Positions 36,097 through 49,000 of a DNA stretch of 64,000 nucleotides are shown here, in pieces (within the stretch, counting starts at the first letter, position 1; every line of letters starts with the position of its first letter). A model generated the notes under the pieces. That model saw only the letters and a list, made by a program, of their open reading frames with translations, did not search any database and was not told where the DNA came from. Origin of the DNA: Dama dama (Eukaryota > Chordata > Mammalia > Artiodactyla > Cervidae); contig NW_026870888.1 in the NCBI RefSeq assembly GCF_033118175.1, forward strand, positions 3,100,001-3,164,000, given 5' to 3'. The translations under genes were made by a program, and so were the position numbers.

Positions 36097-39000
36097 TTTC
36101 ATGCTCCTCATATTTTTGACACCTTTAGAAGCTCTTCATATTTTTCACACCTTTTCACGCTCTTCATGTTTTTCAACACCGCTTCATGCTCCTCCTATTT
36201 TTCAGACCGTTTCGTACTCCTCATATTTTTGACACCTTTTGAAGCTCTTCATATTTTTCACATCTTTTGAAGCTCTTCATATTTTTCACACCTTTTCAGG
36301 CTCTTCATGTTTTTCAACACCGCTTCATGCTCGTCCTATTTTTCAGACCTTTTCATGCTCCTCATATTTTTGACACCTTTTGAAGCTCTTCATATTTTTC
36401 ACAGCATTTCAGGCTCTTCATGTATTTGAACTCCGCTTCAGGCTCCTTCTATTTTTCAGAGAGTTTTATGCTCCTCATATTTTTGACACCTTTTGAAGCT
36501 CTTCATATTTTTCACAACTTTTCAGGCTCTTCATATTTTTGAGCACCGCTTCATGCTCCTCCTATTTTTCAGAGAGTTTCATGCTCCTCATGTATTTCAC
36601 ACCTTTTGAAGCTCTTCATATTTTTCACACCTTTTCAGCTCTTCATGTTTTTGAACACCATTTCATGCCACTTCTATTTTTCAGACCGTTTCATTCTCCT
36701 ATTATTTTTCACACCTTATGAAGCTCTTCATATTTTTCACACCTTTTCAGTCTCTTCATATTTTTGAACACTGCTTCTCGCTCCTCTTATTTTTCAGACC
36801 GTTTCATGCTCATCTCATTTTTGACACCTTTTGAAACTCTTCATCTTCTTCACACCTTTTGAACCTCTTTATATTTTTCACACTTTTCTGGCTCTTCATG
36901 TTTTTCAACACCACTTCCTGCTCCTCCTATTTTTCAGACCTTCATGCTCCTCATATTTTTGACACCTTTAGAAGCTATTCATATTTTTCACGCCTTTTCA
37001 GGCTCTTCATGTATTTCCACACCACTTCATGCTTCTCCTATTTTTCGGCCTGTTTCATGCTCCTCATGTATTTCACACCTTTTGAAGCTCTTCGTATTTT
37101 TCACACCTTTTCAGGCTCTTCATGTTTTTAATCACCATTTCATCCTCCTCCTATTTTTCAGACCATTTCATGCTCATCTCATTTTTGACACCTTTTGAAG
37201 CTCTTCATATTCTTCACACCTTTTGAATCTCTTCATATTTTTTCACACGTTTTCAGGCTCTTCATGTTTTTCAACACCGTTTCATGCTCCTCTATTTTTC
37301 AGATCCTTTCAAGCTCCTCATATTTTTGACCTTTTGAAGCTCTTCATATTTTTCACATCTTTTGAAGCTCTTCATATTTTTCATACCTTTTCAGGCTCTT
37401 CAAGTTTTTGATCACAGTTTCAGGCTCCTCCTATTTTTCAGACCGTTTCATGCTTCTCATATTTTTGACACCTTTTGAAGCTCTTCATATTTTTCACACC
37501 TTTTCAAGCTCTTCATGTTTTTGAACACCGCTTCATGATCCTCCTATTTTTCAGACCGTTTCATGCTCTTCATATTTTTGACACCTTTTGAAGCTCTTCA
37601 TATTTTTTACACCTTTTCAGGCTCTTCATGTTTTTCAACACCACTTCCTGCTTCTCTTATTTTTCAGACCGTTTAATGCTCATCTCATTTTTGACACCTT
37701 TGAAGCTCTTCATAGTTTTCACACCTTTTGAAGCTCTTCATATTTTTCACACGTTTTCAGGCTCTTCATGTTTTTCAACACCGTTTCATGCTGCTTATAT
37801 TTTTCAGACCGTTTCATGTTCCTCACATTTTTCACGCCTTTTCAAGCTCTTCATATTTTTCACACCTCTTCAGGCTCTTCCTGTTTTTGAACACACCTTC
37901 ATGCTCCTCCTACTTTTCAGACCGTTCCATGCTCCTCATATTTTTGACACGTTTTGAAGCTCTTCATATTTTTCACACCTTTTCAGGCTCTTCATGTTTT
38001 TCAACACCGCTTCATGCTCCTCCTATTTTTCAGACTTTTCATGCACCTCATAGATTTCACACATTTTGTAGCTCTTCATATTTTTCACACCTTTTCAGGC
38101 TCTTCATGTTTTTGAACACAGTTTCATGCTCTTCCTATTTTTCAAACCGTTTCATGGTCCTCATATTTGTTACACCTTTTGAAGCTATTCATATATTTCA
38201 CACCTTTTCAGGCTCTTCATGTTTTTCAACACAACTTCATGCCTCTCCTATTTTTCAGACCGTTTCATGCTCCTCATATTTTTGACACCTTTTGAAGCTC
38301 TTCATATTTTTCACATCTTTTGAAGCTATTCATATTTTTCACACCTTTTCAGGCTCTTCATGTTTTTCAACACCGCTTCATGCTCGTCCTATTTTTCAGA
38401 CCTTTTCATGCTCCTCATATTTTTGACACCTTTTGAAGCTCTTCATATTTTTCACTGCATTTCAGGCTCTTCATGTATTTGAACTCCGCTTCAGGCTCCT
38501 TCTATTTTTCAGAGAGTTTTATGCTCCTCATATTTTTGACACCTTTTGAAGCTCTTCATATTTTTCACAACTTTTCAGGCTCTTCATGTTTTTGAGCACC
38601 GCTTCATGCTCCTCCTATTTTTCAGAGAGTTTCATGCTCCTCATGTATTTCACACCTTTTGAAGCTCTTCATATTTTTCACACCTTTTCAGGCTCTTCAA
38701 GTTTTTCCACACCACTTCATGCTTCTCCTATTTTTCAACCCGTTTCATGCTCATCATGTATTTCACACCTTTTGAAGCTCTTCATAATTTTCACACCTTT
38801 TCAGGCTCTTCATGTTTTTGATCAATGTTTCATGCACCGCCTATTTTGCAGACCTTATCATGCTCCTCATTATTTTCACATCTTTTGAAGCTCTTCATAT
38901 TTTTCACACCTTTCCAGGCTCTTCATGATTTTGAACACCGCTTCATGCTCCTCCTATTTTTCAGATCGTTTCATGCTCCTCATATTTTTGACACCTTTAG

Positions 39001-42000
39001 AAGCTCTTCATATTTTTCACACCTTTTCACGCTCTTCATGTTTTTCAACACCGCTTCATGCTCCTCCTATTTTTCAGACCGTTTCGTGCTCCTCATATTT
39101 TTGACACCTTTTGAAGCTCTTCATATATTTCACACCTTTTCAGGGTCTTCTTTTTTTTCAACAAGAATTCATGCTCCTCCTATTTTTCAGACCGTTTCAT
39201 GCGCATGGCATTTTTGACACCTTTTGAATCTCTTCATATTTTTCACACCTTTTGAAGCTCTTCATCTTTTTTCACACGTTTTCAGGCTCTTCATGTTTTT
39301 CTACACCGCTTCATGCTCCTCCTATTATTCAGAGCGTTTCATGCTCCTCATATTTTTGACACCTTTTGAAGCTCTTCATATTTTTCACACCTTTTCAGGC
39401 TCTTCAGGTTTTTGAACACAGTTTCATGCTTCTCCTATTTTTCAGACCTTTTCATGCTCATCTCATTTTTGACACCTTTTCAAGCTCTTCATATTTTTCA
39501 CAAGTTCTCTGGCTCCTCATGTTTTTCAACACCGCTTCATGCTCCTCCTATTTTTCAGAACGTTTCATGCTTCTCATATTTTGACATCTTTAGAAACTCT
39601 TCATATCTTTCACAACTTTTCAGACTCTTCATATTTTTCAACACAGCTTCATGCTCCTCCTATTTTTCAGACCGTTTCATGCTCATCTCATTTTTGACAC
39701 CTTTTGAAGCTCTTCATATTTTTCACAAGTTCTCTGTCTCCTCATGTTTTTCAACACCGCTTCATGCTCCTCCTATTTTTCAGACCGTTTCATGCTTCTC
39801 ATATTTTTGACACCTTTTGAAGCTCTTCATATTTTTCACACCTTTTCAAGCTCTTCATGTTTTTCAACACCGCTTCATGCTGCTGCTATTTTTCAGACCG
39901 TTTCATGCTCCTCATATTTTTGACACCTTTTGAAGCTTTTCATATTTTTCACACCTTTTCAGGCTCTTCATTTTTTTCAACACTACTTCTTGCTCCTCCA
40001 AATTTTCAGACCGTTTCATACTCATCTAATTTTTGACACCTTTTGAAGCTCTTCATATTTTTCACACCTTTTCACGCTATTCATGTTTTTCAACACCGCT
40101 TCATGCTCCTCCTATTTTTCAGACCGTTTCATGCTCCTCATATTTTTGACACCTTTTGAAGCTCTTCATATATTTCACACCTTTCAGGCTCTTCTTTTTT
40201 TTTCAACACCACTTCATGCTCCTCCTTTTTTTCAGACCGTTTCATGCTCATCTCATTTTTGACACCTTTTGAAGCTCTTCATATTCTTCACACCTTTTGA
40301 AGCTCTTCATATTTTTTCACACGTTTTCAGGCTCTTCAGGTTTTTGAACACCGCTTCATGCTCCTCCTATTTTTCAGACCTTCATGCTCCTCATATTTTT
40401 GACACCTTTAGAAGCCCTTCATATTTTTCACACCTTTTCATGCTCTTCATGTTTTTCCACACCACTTCATGCTTCTCCTATTTTTCGGCCTGTTTCATGC
40501 TCCTCATGTATTTCACACCTTTTGAAGCCCTTCATATTTTTCACACCTTTTCATGCTCCTCATGTTTTTCCACACCACTTCATGCTCCTCCTATTTTCAG
40601 ACCGTGTCATGCTCATCTCATTTTTGACACCTTTTGAAGCTCTTCATATTTCTCACAACTTTTTAGGCTCTTCATATTTTTGAACACCGCTTCATGCTCC
40701 TCCTATTTTTCAGACCGTTTCATGCTCCTCATATTTTTGACACCTTTTGAAGCTTTTCATATTTTTCATACATTTTCAGGCTCTTCATTTTTTTCAACAC
40801 TACTTCTTGCTCCTCCAAATTTTCAGACCGTTTCATACTCATCTAATTTTTGACACCTTTTGAAGCTCTTCATATTTTCACACCTTTTCAGGCTCTTCAT
40901 GTTTTTGAACAACGCTTCATGCTTCTTCTATTTTTCAGAGAGTTTCTTGCTCCTCATGTATTTCTCCACTTTTGAAGCTCTTCATATTTTTCACACCTTT
41001 TCAGGCTCTTCATGTTTGTCCACACCACTTCATGCTTCTCCTATTTTCCAGCCCGTTTCATGCTCCTCATGTATTTCACACCTTTTGAAGCTCTTCATAA
41101 TTCTCACACCCTTTCAGGCTCTTCATGTTTTTCAACACCACTTCATACTCCTCCTATTTTTCAGACCGTTTCGTGCTCCTCATATAATTGACACCTTTTG
41201 AAGCTCTTCATATTTTTCACACCTTTTCAGGCTCTTCATGTTTTTCAACACCACTTCATGCTCCTCCTATTTTTCAGACCGTTTCATGCTCCTAATATTT
41301 TTGACACCTTTTGAAACTCTTCATTTTTTTCACACATTTTCAGACTCTTCAAGTTTTTGAATACCGCTTCATGCTCCTTCTATTTTTCAGAGAGTTTCAT
41401 GCTCCTCATGTATTTCACACCTTTTGAAGCTCTTCATATTTTTCACACCTTTTCAGGCTCTTCATTTTTTTCAACACTCCTTCTTGCTCCTCCAAATTTT
41501 CAGACCGTTTCATACTCATCTAATTTTTGACACCTTTTGAAGCTCTTCATATTTTTCACACCTTTTGAAGCTCTTCATATTTTCACACCTTTTCAGGCTC
41601 TTCATGTTTTTGAACACCGCTTCATGCTCCTCCTATTTTTCAGAGAGTGTCATGCTCCTCATGTATTTCTCAACTTTTGAAGCTCTTCATATTTTTCACA
41701 CCTTTTGAAGCTCTTCATATTTTTTCACACGTTTTCAGGCTCTTCAGGTTTTTGAACACCGCTTCATGCTCCTCCTATTTTTCAGACCTTAATGCTCCTC
41801 ATATTTTTGACACCTGTAGAAGCCCTTCATATTTTTCACACCTTTTCAGGCTCTTCATGTTTTTCCACACCACTTCATGCTTCTCCTATTTTTCGGCCTG
41901 TTTCATGCTCCTCATGTATTTCACACCTTTTGAAGCTCTTCATATTTTTCACACCTTTTCAGGGTCTTCATGTTTTTAATCACCGTTTCATCCTCCTCCT

Positions 42001-44559
42001 ATTTTTCAGACCGTTTCATGCTCCTCATATATTTGACACATTTTGAAGCTCTGAATATTTTTCACACATTTTCAGGCTCTTCATGTTTTTGAACACTGCT
42101 TCATGATCCTCCTATTTTTCAGATGGTTTCATGCTCTTCATATGTTTGACACCTTTTGAAGCTCTTCATATTTTTCACACCTTTTCAGGCTCTTCATGTT
42201 TGTCAACACCACTACATGCTTCTCCTAATTTTCAGACCGTTTCATGCTCCTCATGTATTTCACATCTTTTGAAGCTCTTCATATTTTTCACACCTTTTCA
42301 GCTCTTCAGGTTTTGGAACACCATTTCATGCCACTTCTATTTTTCAGACCGTTTCATGCTCCTCATATTTTTCACACCTTTTGAAGCTCTTCATATTTTT
42401 CACACCTTTTCAGGCTCTTCATATTTTTGAACACCACTTCTCGCTCCTCCTATTTTTCAGACCGTTTCATACTCATCTCATTTTTGACACCTTTTGAAGC
42501 TCTTCATATTTTTCACAAGCTCTCTGGCTCCTCATGTTTTTCAACACCGCTTCATGCTCCTCCTATTTTTTAGAACGTTTCATGCTTCTCATATTTTGAC
42601 ATCTTTAGAAACTCTTCATATCTTTCACAACTTTTCAGACTCTTCATGTTTTTCAACACAGCTTCATGCTCCTCCTATTTTTCAGACCGTTTCATGCTCA
42701 TCTCATTTTTGACACCTTTTGAAGCTCTTCATATTTTTCACAAGTTCTCTGGCTCCTCATGTTTTTCAACACCGCTTCATGCTCCTCCTATTTTTCAGAC
42801 CGTTTCATGCTTCTCATATTTTGACACCTTTTGAAGCTCTTCATATTTTTCACATGTTCTCTGGCTCCTCATGTTTTTCATCACCACTTCATTCTCCTCC
42901 TATTTTTCAGACCGTTTCAGGCTCCTCATATTTTTGACACCTTTTGAAGCTCTTCATAATTTTCACACCCTTTCAGGCTCTTCATGTTTTTCAACACCAC
43001 TTCATGCTCCTCCGATTTTTCAGACCGTTTCATGCTCCTAATATTTTTGACACCTTTTGAAGCTCTTCATTTTTTTCACACCTTTTGAGGCTCTTCATGT
43101 TTTTGAACACCGCTTCATGCTCCTTCTATTTTTCAGAGAGTTTCATGCTCCTCATGTATTTTACACCTTTTGAAGCTCTTCATATTTTTCACACCTTTTC
43201 AGGCTCTTCATGTTTTTCCACACCACTTCATGCTTCTCCTATTTTTCAGCCCGTTTCATGCTCCTCATGTATTTCACACCTTTTGAAGCTCTTCATATTT
43301 TTCACCCCTTTTCAGGCTCTTCACGTTTTGATCACCATTTCATGCTCCTCTTATTTTTCAGACCGTTAAACGCCTCTCATATTTTTGACACCTTTTGAAG
43401 CTCTTTATATATTTCACACATTTTCAGCTCTTCATATTTTTCACACCTTTTCAGGCTCTTCATGTTTTTGAACACGGCTTCATGCTCCTCCTATTTTTCA
43501 GACCCTTTCATGCTCCTCATATTTTTGACACCTTTTGAAGCTCTTCATATTTTTCACAACTTTTCAGGCTCTTCATGTCTTTCAACACCGCTTCATGCCC
43601 CTCTTATTTTTCATACCGTTTCATGCTACACTCATTTTTCACAGCTTTTGAAGCTCTTCATATTTTTCACACCTTTTCAGGCACTTCATGTTTTTGAACA
43701 CCACTTCATGCTCCTCCTATTTTTCTGACCGTTTCATGCTCCTCATGTATTTCACACCATTTGAAGCTCTTCATGTTTTTCAGACCTTTTCAGTCTCTTT
43801 ATGTATTTGCACACCATTTCATGCTCCTCCTATTTTTCAGACCGTTTCATGCTCCTCATAGTTTTGACACCTTTTGAAGCTCTTCATATTTTTCACACCT
43901 TTTCAGGCTCTTCATATTTTGAACACCGCTTCATGCTCCTCCTATTTTTCCGACCGTTTCATGCTTCTCATATTTTTCACACCTTTTGAAGCTCTTCATG
44001 TTTTTCACAACTTTTCAGGCTCTCCATATTTTTGAACACCGCTTCATCATCCTCCTATATTTCAGAACGTTTCATGCTCCTCATATTTTTCACTCCTTTT
44101 CAGGCTCTTCATATTTTTGGGCACCGCTTCATGCTCCTCCTACTTTTCAGACCGTTTCATGCTCCTCATATTTTTGAAACCTTTTGAACCTCTTCATATT
44201 TTTCACACCTTTTCAGGCTCTTCATGTTTTTCAACACCGCTTCATGCTCCTCCTTTTTTTCAGACCTTTTCATGCTCCTCAAAATTTTGAAAGATTTCGA
44301 AGCTGCTCCTATTTTTCACACCTTTTGAAGCTCTTCATATTTTTCACACGTTTTCAGGCTCTTCATGTTTTTCAACACCGTTTCATGCTCCTCCTATTTT
44401 TCCGACCGTTTCATGCTCCTCCTATTTTTCAGACAGTTTCATCCTCCTCATATTTTTGACAATTTTGGAAAGTCTTCATATTTTTCACACCTTTTCAGGC
44501 TGTTCATCATTTTCAAGACCGCTTCATGCTCCTCCTATTTTTCAGACAGTTTCATGCTC

Positions 44560-44960
44560 CTCCTATTTTTCAGACTGTTTCATGCACCTCTTATTATTGA
44601 CACCTTTTGAAGCTCTTCATATTTTTCACACCTTTTCAGGGTCTTCATGTTTTTCAACACCGCTTCTTGCTCCTCCTATTTTTGAGACCGTTTCATGCTC
44701 CTCATATTTTTGACACCTTTTGAAGCTCTTCATATTTTTCACATGTTTTTACGCTCTTCATGTTTTTCATCACCGCTTCACGCTCCTCCTATTTTTGAGA
44801 CGGTTTTACGCTCCACATATTTTTGACAACTTTTGGTGCTCTTCATGTTTTTCAGACCTTTTCAGTCTCTTCATGTATTTGCACACCATTTCATGCTCCT
44901 CCTATTTTTCAGACTGTTTCATGCACCTCTTATTATTGACACCTTTTGAAGCTCTTCATA
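44560..44960 (+). repeat. Three-monomer (339-bp) local similarity
   Basis: CATGCACCTCTTATTATTGAC occurs at 44,581 and 44,920, exactly 339 bp (three monomers) apart. The same pair is carried in D2 and E2 at the matching positions. This points to a three-monomer local duplication older than D and E. Confidence 0.75.
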
Positions 44961-45410
44961 TTTTTCATACCTTTTCAGGGTCTTCATGTTTTTCAACACC
45001 GCTCCATGCTCCGCCTATTTTTCAGACCGTTTCATGCTCCTCATATTTTTGACACCTTTTTAAGCTCTTCATATATTTCACACCTTTTCAAGCTCTTCAT
45101 GTTTTTGAACAACGCTTCATGCTCCTCCTATTTTTCCGACCATTTCATGCTCCTCCTATTTTCAGACCGTTTCATGCTCCTCATATTTTTCACACATTTT
45201 GAAGCTCTTCATATATTTCACAACTTTTCAGGCTCTTCATGTATTTCAACATCGTTTCATGCTTCTCATATTTTACAGACCGTTTCTTGCTCCTAATGTA
45301 TTTCACACATTTTGAAGCTCTTCATATTTTTCACACCTTTTCAGGCTCCTCATGTTTTGAACACCGTTTTATGCTCCTACTATTTTTCAGACCGTTTCAT
45401 GCTCCTCATA

Positions 45411-45438
45411 TTTTTGAAACCTTTTGAAGCTCTTCATA
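45411..45438 (+). repeat. Subunit a (28 bp)
   Basis: Usually opens TTTTTGACACC and closes TTTTGAAGCTCTTCATA; the example here has GAAACC. It holds the in-frame TGA (within TTTTGAAG) that ends nearly every spurious open frame. It also holds an AGCT tetranucleotide and a GCTCTTC heptamer. The consensus differs from subunit b at only four of 28 positions. Confidence 0.9.
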
Positions 45439-45466
45439 TTTTTCACACCTTTTCAGGCTCTTCATG
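45439..45466 (+). repeat. Subunit b (28 bp)
   Basis: Opens TTTTTCACACC and closes TTTTCAGGCTCTTCATG. Its TTTTCAGG step resembles a splice acceptor. Common variants are CACACG in place of CACACC, TTTTTAGG in place of TTTTCAGG, and TTTTCAGAC. Confidence 0.9.
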
Positions 45467-45495
45467 TTTTTCAACACCGCTTCATGCTCCTCCTA
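45467..45495 (+). repeat. Subunit c (29 bp)
   Basis: Opens TTTTTCAACACCG or TTTTTGAACACCG and closes CTTCATGCTCCTCCTA. It is one base longer than the others because of an extra A after the T-tract. It is the most variable subunit: C/G after the T5, AACACC or ATCACC, and CCGC, CCAC or CTGC at the CpG. Confidence 0.9.
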
Positions 45496-45523
45496 TTTTT
45501 CAGACCGTTTCATGCTCCTCATA
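45496..45523 (+). repeat. Subunit d (28 bp)
   Basis: Opens TTTTTCAGACCG and closes TTTCATGCTCCTCATA. The recurrent variant classes are CAGAGAG in the core, CAGCCCG in the core, a CTCATCTCA ending in place of CTCCTCATA, and a CTCATGTATTTCAC junction into the next subunit. These classes mark particular higher-order positions. Confidence 0.9.
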
Positions 45524-46058
45524 TTTTTGACACCTTTTGAAGCTCTTCATATTTTTCACACCTTTTCAGGCTCTTCATGTATTTCAACACCGTTTCATGC
45601 TTCTCCTATTTTACAGACCGTTTCATGCTCCTAATGTATTTCACACATTTTGAAGCTCTTCATATTTTTACACCATTTCAGGATCTTCATGTTTTTGAAC
45701 ACGTCTTCATGCTCCTCCTTTTTTTCAGACCGTTTCATGCTCCTCATATTTTTGACACCTTTTGAAGCTCTTCATATTTTTCACACCTTTTCATACTCTT
45801 CATGTTTTTGAACACCGCTTCATGCTCCTCCTATTTTTCAGATCGTTTCATGTTTCTCATATTTTTGACACCGTTTGAAGCTCTTCATATTTTTCACACC
45901 TTTTCAGGTTCTTCATGTTTTTGAACACTGCGTCATGCTCCTCCTATTTTTCAGAACGTTTCAAGCTCCTTATATTTTTGTCACCTTTTGAAGCTCTTCA
46001 TATTTTTCACACCTTTTCAGACTCTTCATGTTTTTCAACACTGCTTCATGCTCCTCCT

Positions 46059-49000
46059 ATTTTTCAGACCGTTTCATGCTCCTCATATTTTTGACACCTT
46101 TTGAAGCTTTTCATATTTTTCACACCTTTTCAGGCTCTTCATTTTTTTCAACACTACTTCTTGCTCCTCCAAATTTTCAGACCGTTTCATACTCATCTAA
46201 TTTTTGACACCTTTTGAAGCTCTTCATATTTTTCACACCTTTTCACGCTATTCATGTTTTTCAACACCGCTTCATGCTCCTCCTATTTTTCAGACCGTTT
46301 CATGCTCCTCATATTTTTGACACCTTTTGAAGCTCTTCATATATTTCACACCTTTCAGGCTCTTCTTTTTTTTTCAACACCACTTCATGCTCCTCCTTTT
46401 TTTCAGACCGTTTCATGCTCATCTCATTTTTGACACCTTTTGAAGCTCTTCATATTCTTCACACCTTTTGAAGCTCTTCATATTTTTTCACACGTTTTCA
46501 GGCTCTTCAGGTTTTTGAACACCGCTTCATGCTCCTCCTATTTTTCAGACCTTCATGCTCCTCATATTTTTGACACCTTTAGAAGCCCTTCATATTTTTC
46601 ACACCTTTTCATGCTCTTCATGTTTTTCCACACCACTTCATGCTTCTCCTATTTTTCGGCCTGTTTCATGCTCCTCATGTATTTCACACCTTTTGAAGCC
46701 CTTCATATTTTTCACACCTTTTCATGCTCCTCATGTTTTTCCACACCACTTCATGCTCCTCCTATTTTCAGACCGTGTCATGCTCATCTCATTTTTGACA
46801 CCTTTTGAAGCTCTTCATATTTCTCACAACTTTTTAGGCTCTTCATATTTTTGAACACCGCTTCATGCTCCTCCTATTTTTCAGACCGTTTCATGCTCCT
46901 CATATTTTTGACACCTTTTGAAGCTTTTCATATTTTTCATACATTTTCAGGCTCTTCATTTTTTTCAACACTACTTCTTGCTCCTCCAAATTTTCAGACC
47001 GTTTCATACTCATCTAATTTTTGACACCTTTTGAAGCTCTTCATATTTTCACACCTTTTCAGGCTCTTCATGTTTTTGAACAACGCTTCATGCTTCTTCT
47101 ATTTTTCAGAGAGTTTCTTGCTCCTCATGTATTTCTCCACTTTTGAAGCTCTTCATATTTTTCACACCTTTTCAGGCTCTTCATGTTTGTCCACACCACT
47201 TCATGCTTCTCCTATTTTCCAGCCCGTTTCATGCTCCTCATGTATTTCACACCTTTTGAAGCTCTTCATAATTCTCACACCCTTTCAGGCTCTTCATGTT
47301 TTTCAACACCACTTCATACTCCTCCTATTTTTCAGACCGTTTCGTGCTCCTCATATAATTGACACCTTTTGAAGCTCTTCATATTTTTCACACCTTTTCA
47401 GGCTCTTCATGTTTTTCAACACCACTTCATGCTCCTCCTATTTTTCAGACCGTTTCATGCTCCTAATATTTTTGACACCTTTTGAAACTCTTCATTTTTT
47501 TCACACATTTTCAGACTCTTCAAGTTTTTGAATACCGCTTCATGCTCCTTCTATTTTTCAGAGAGTTTCATGCTCCTCATGTATTTCACACCTTTTGAAG
47601 CTCTTCATATTTTTCACACCTTTTCAGGCTCTTCATTTTTTTCAACACTCCTTCTTGCTCCTCCAAATTTTCAGACCGTTTCATACTCATCTAATTTTTG
47701 ACACCTTTTGAAGCTCTTCATATTTTTCACACCTTTTGAAGCTCTTCATATTTTCACACCTTTTCAGGCTCTTCATGTTTTTGAACACCGCTTCATGCTC
47801 CTCCTATTTTTCAGAGAGTGTCATGCTCCTCATGTATTTCTCAACTTTTGAAGCTCTTCATATTTTTCACACCTTTTGAAGCTCTTCATATTTTTTCACA
47901 CGTTTTCAGGCTCTTCAGGTTTTTGAACACCGCTTCATGCTCCTCCTATTTTTCAGACCTTAATGCTCCTCATATTTTTGACACCTGTAGAAGCCCTTCA
48001 TATTTTTCACACCTTTTCAGGCTCTTCATGTTTTTCCACACCACTTCATGCTTCTCCTATTTTTCGGCCTGTTTCATGCTCCTCATGTATTTCACACCTT
48101 TTGAAGCTCTTCATATTTTTCACACCTTTTCAGGGTCTTCATGTTTTTAATCACCGTTTCATCCTCCTCCTATTTTTCAGACCGTTTCATGCTCCTCATA
48201 TATTTGACACATTTTGAAGCTCTGAATATTTTTCACACATTTTCAGGCTCTTCATGTTTTTGAACACTGCTTCATGATCCTCCTATTTTTCAGATGGTTT
48301 CATGCTCTTCATATGTTTGACACCTTTTGAAGCTCTTCATATTTTTCACACCTTTTCAGGCTCTTCATGTTTGTCAACACCACTACATGCTTCTCCTAAT
48401 TTTCAGACCGTTTCATGCTCCTCATGTATTTCACATCTTTTGAAGCTCTTCATATTTTTCACACCTTTTCAGCTCTTCAGGTTTTGGAACACCATTTCAT
48501 GCCACTTCTATTTTTCAGACCGTTTCATGCTCCTCATATTTTTCACACCTTTTGAAGCTCTTCATATTTTTCACACCTTTTCAGGCTCTTCATATTTTTG
48601 AACACCACTTCTCGCTCCTCCTATTTTTCAGACCGTTTCATACTCATCTCATTTTTGACACCTTTTGAAGCTCTTCATATTTTTCACAAGCTCTCTGGCT
48701 CCTCATGTTTTTCAACACCGCTTCATGCTCCTCCTATTTTTTAGAACGTTTCATGCTTCTCATATTTTGACATCTTTAGAAACTCTTCATATCTTTCACA
48801 ACTTTTCAGACTCTTCATGTTTTTCAACACAGCTTCATGCTCCTCCTATTTTTCAGACCGTTTCATGCTCATCTCATTTTTGACACCTTTTGAAGCTCTT
48901 CATATTTTTCACAAGTTCTCTGGCTCCTCATGTTTTTCAACACCGCTTCATGCTCCTCCTATTTTTCAGACCGTTTCATGCTTCTCATATTTTGACACCT

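Larger units (their letters stand above)
34996..42853 (+). repeat. Higher-order duplication C, copy 2 (C2, 7,858 bp)
   Basis: Abuts C1. It differs from C1 by a 253-bp internal duplication and by a short patch near 35,054-35,070 reading TTTCAGGCTCCTCATA, where C1 has TTTCATGCTCATCTCA. Beyond these I saw essentially no difference. It ends at about 42,853, where CACATGTTCTCTGGC replaces the CACTCC continuation. Confidence 0.9.
45411..45523 (+). repeat. Representative 113-bp monomer (subunits a-b-c-d)
   Basis: This monomer was chosen because it is close to the apparent consensus and its neighbour starts exactly 113 bp later, at 45,524. It contains four subunits, each opening with a T5 tract. Subunits a and b share the ending GCTCTTCAT. 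Subunits c and d share CATGCTCCTC. The consensus monomer has about 43 G+C in 113 and about 81 pyrimidines in 113 on the + strand. It carries two regular CpGs, one in c (ACACCG) and one in d (GACCG). Its one departure from consensus is GAAACC in place of GACACC in subunit a. Confidence 0.93.
45239..45660 (+). repeat. Three-monomer (338-bp) local similarity
   Basis: ATGTATTTCAACA followed by TTTTACAGACCG and CTCCTAATGTATTTC occurs at 45,239 and again at 45,577, 338 bp apart. Small substitutions (CATCG/CACCG, CTCATA/CTCCTA, TTGCTCC/ATGCTCC) separate them. The missing base is a T4 for T5 tract near 45,356. Confidence 0.75.
39888..46058 (+). repeat. Higher-order duplication D, copy 1 (D1, 6,171 bp)
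   Basis: Matches D2 at a constant offset of 6,171 throughout. The left part (39,888-42,853) is shared with C2, so the D exchange used C2 as substrate. One of the few substitutions seen is C at 43,323 (CTTCACGTTTTGATC) where D2 and E2 have T. The boundary is near the TTTTTCAGAC step of a d subunit. Confidence 0.9.
42955..46058 (+). repeat. Segment present three times (with 49,126 and 55,712)
   Basis: About 3.1 kb found here, at 49,126-52,229 and at 55,712-58,815, at offsets of 6,171 and 6,586. Landmarks include CATCATTTTCAAGACCG (44,505), AAAATTTTGAAAGATTTCG (44,282) and TTTTGGTGCTC (44,832), which are distinctive variants. Confidence 0.88.
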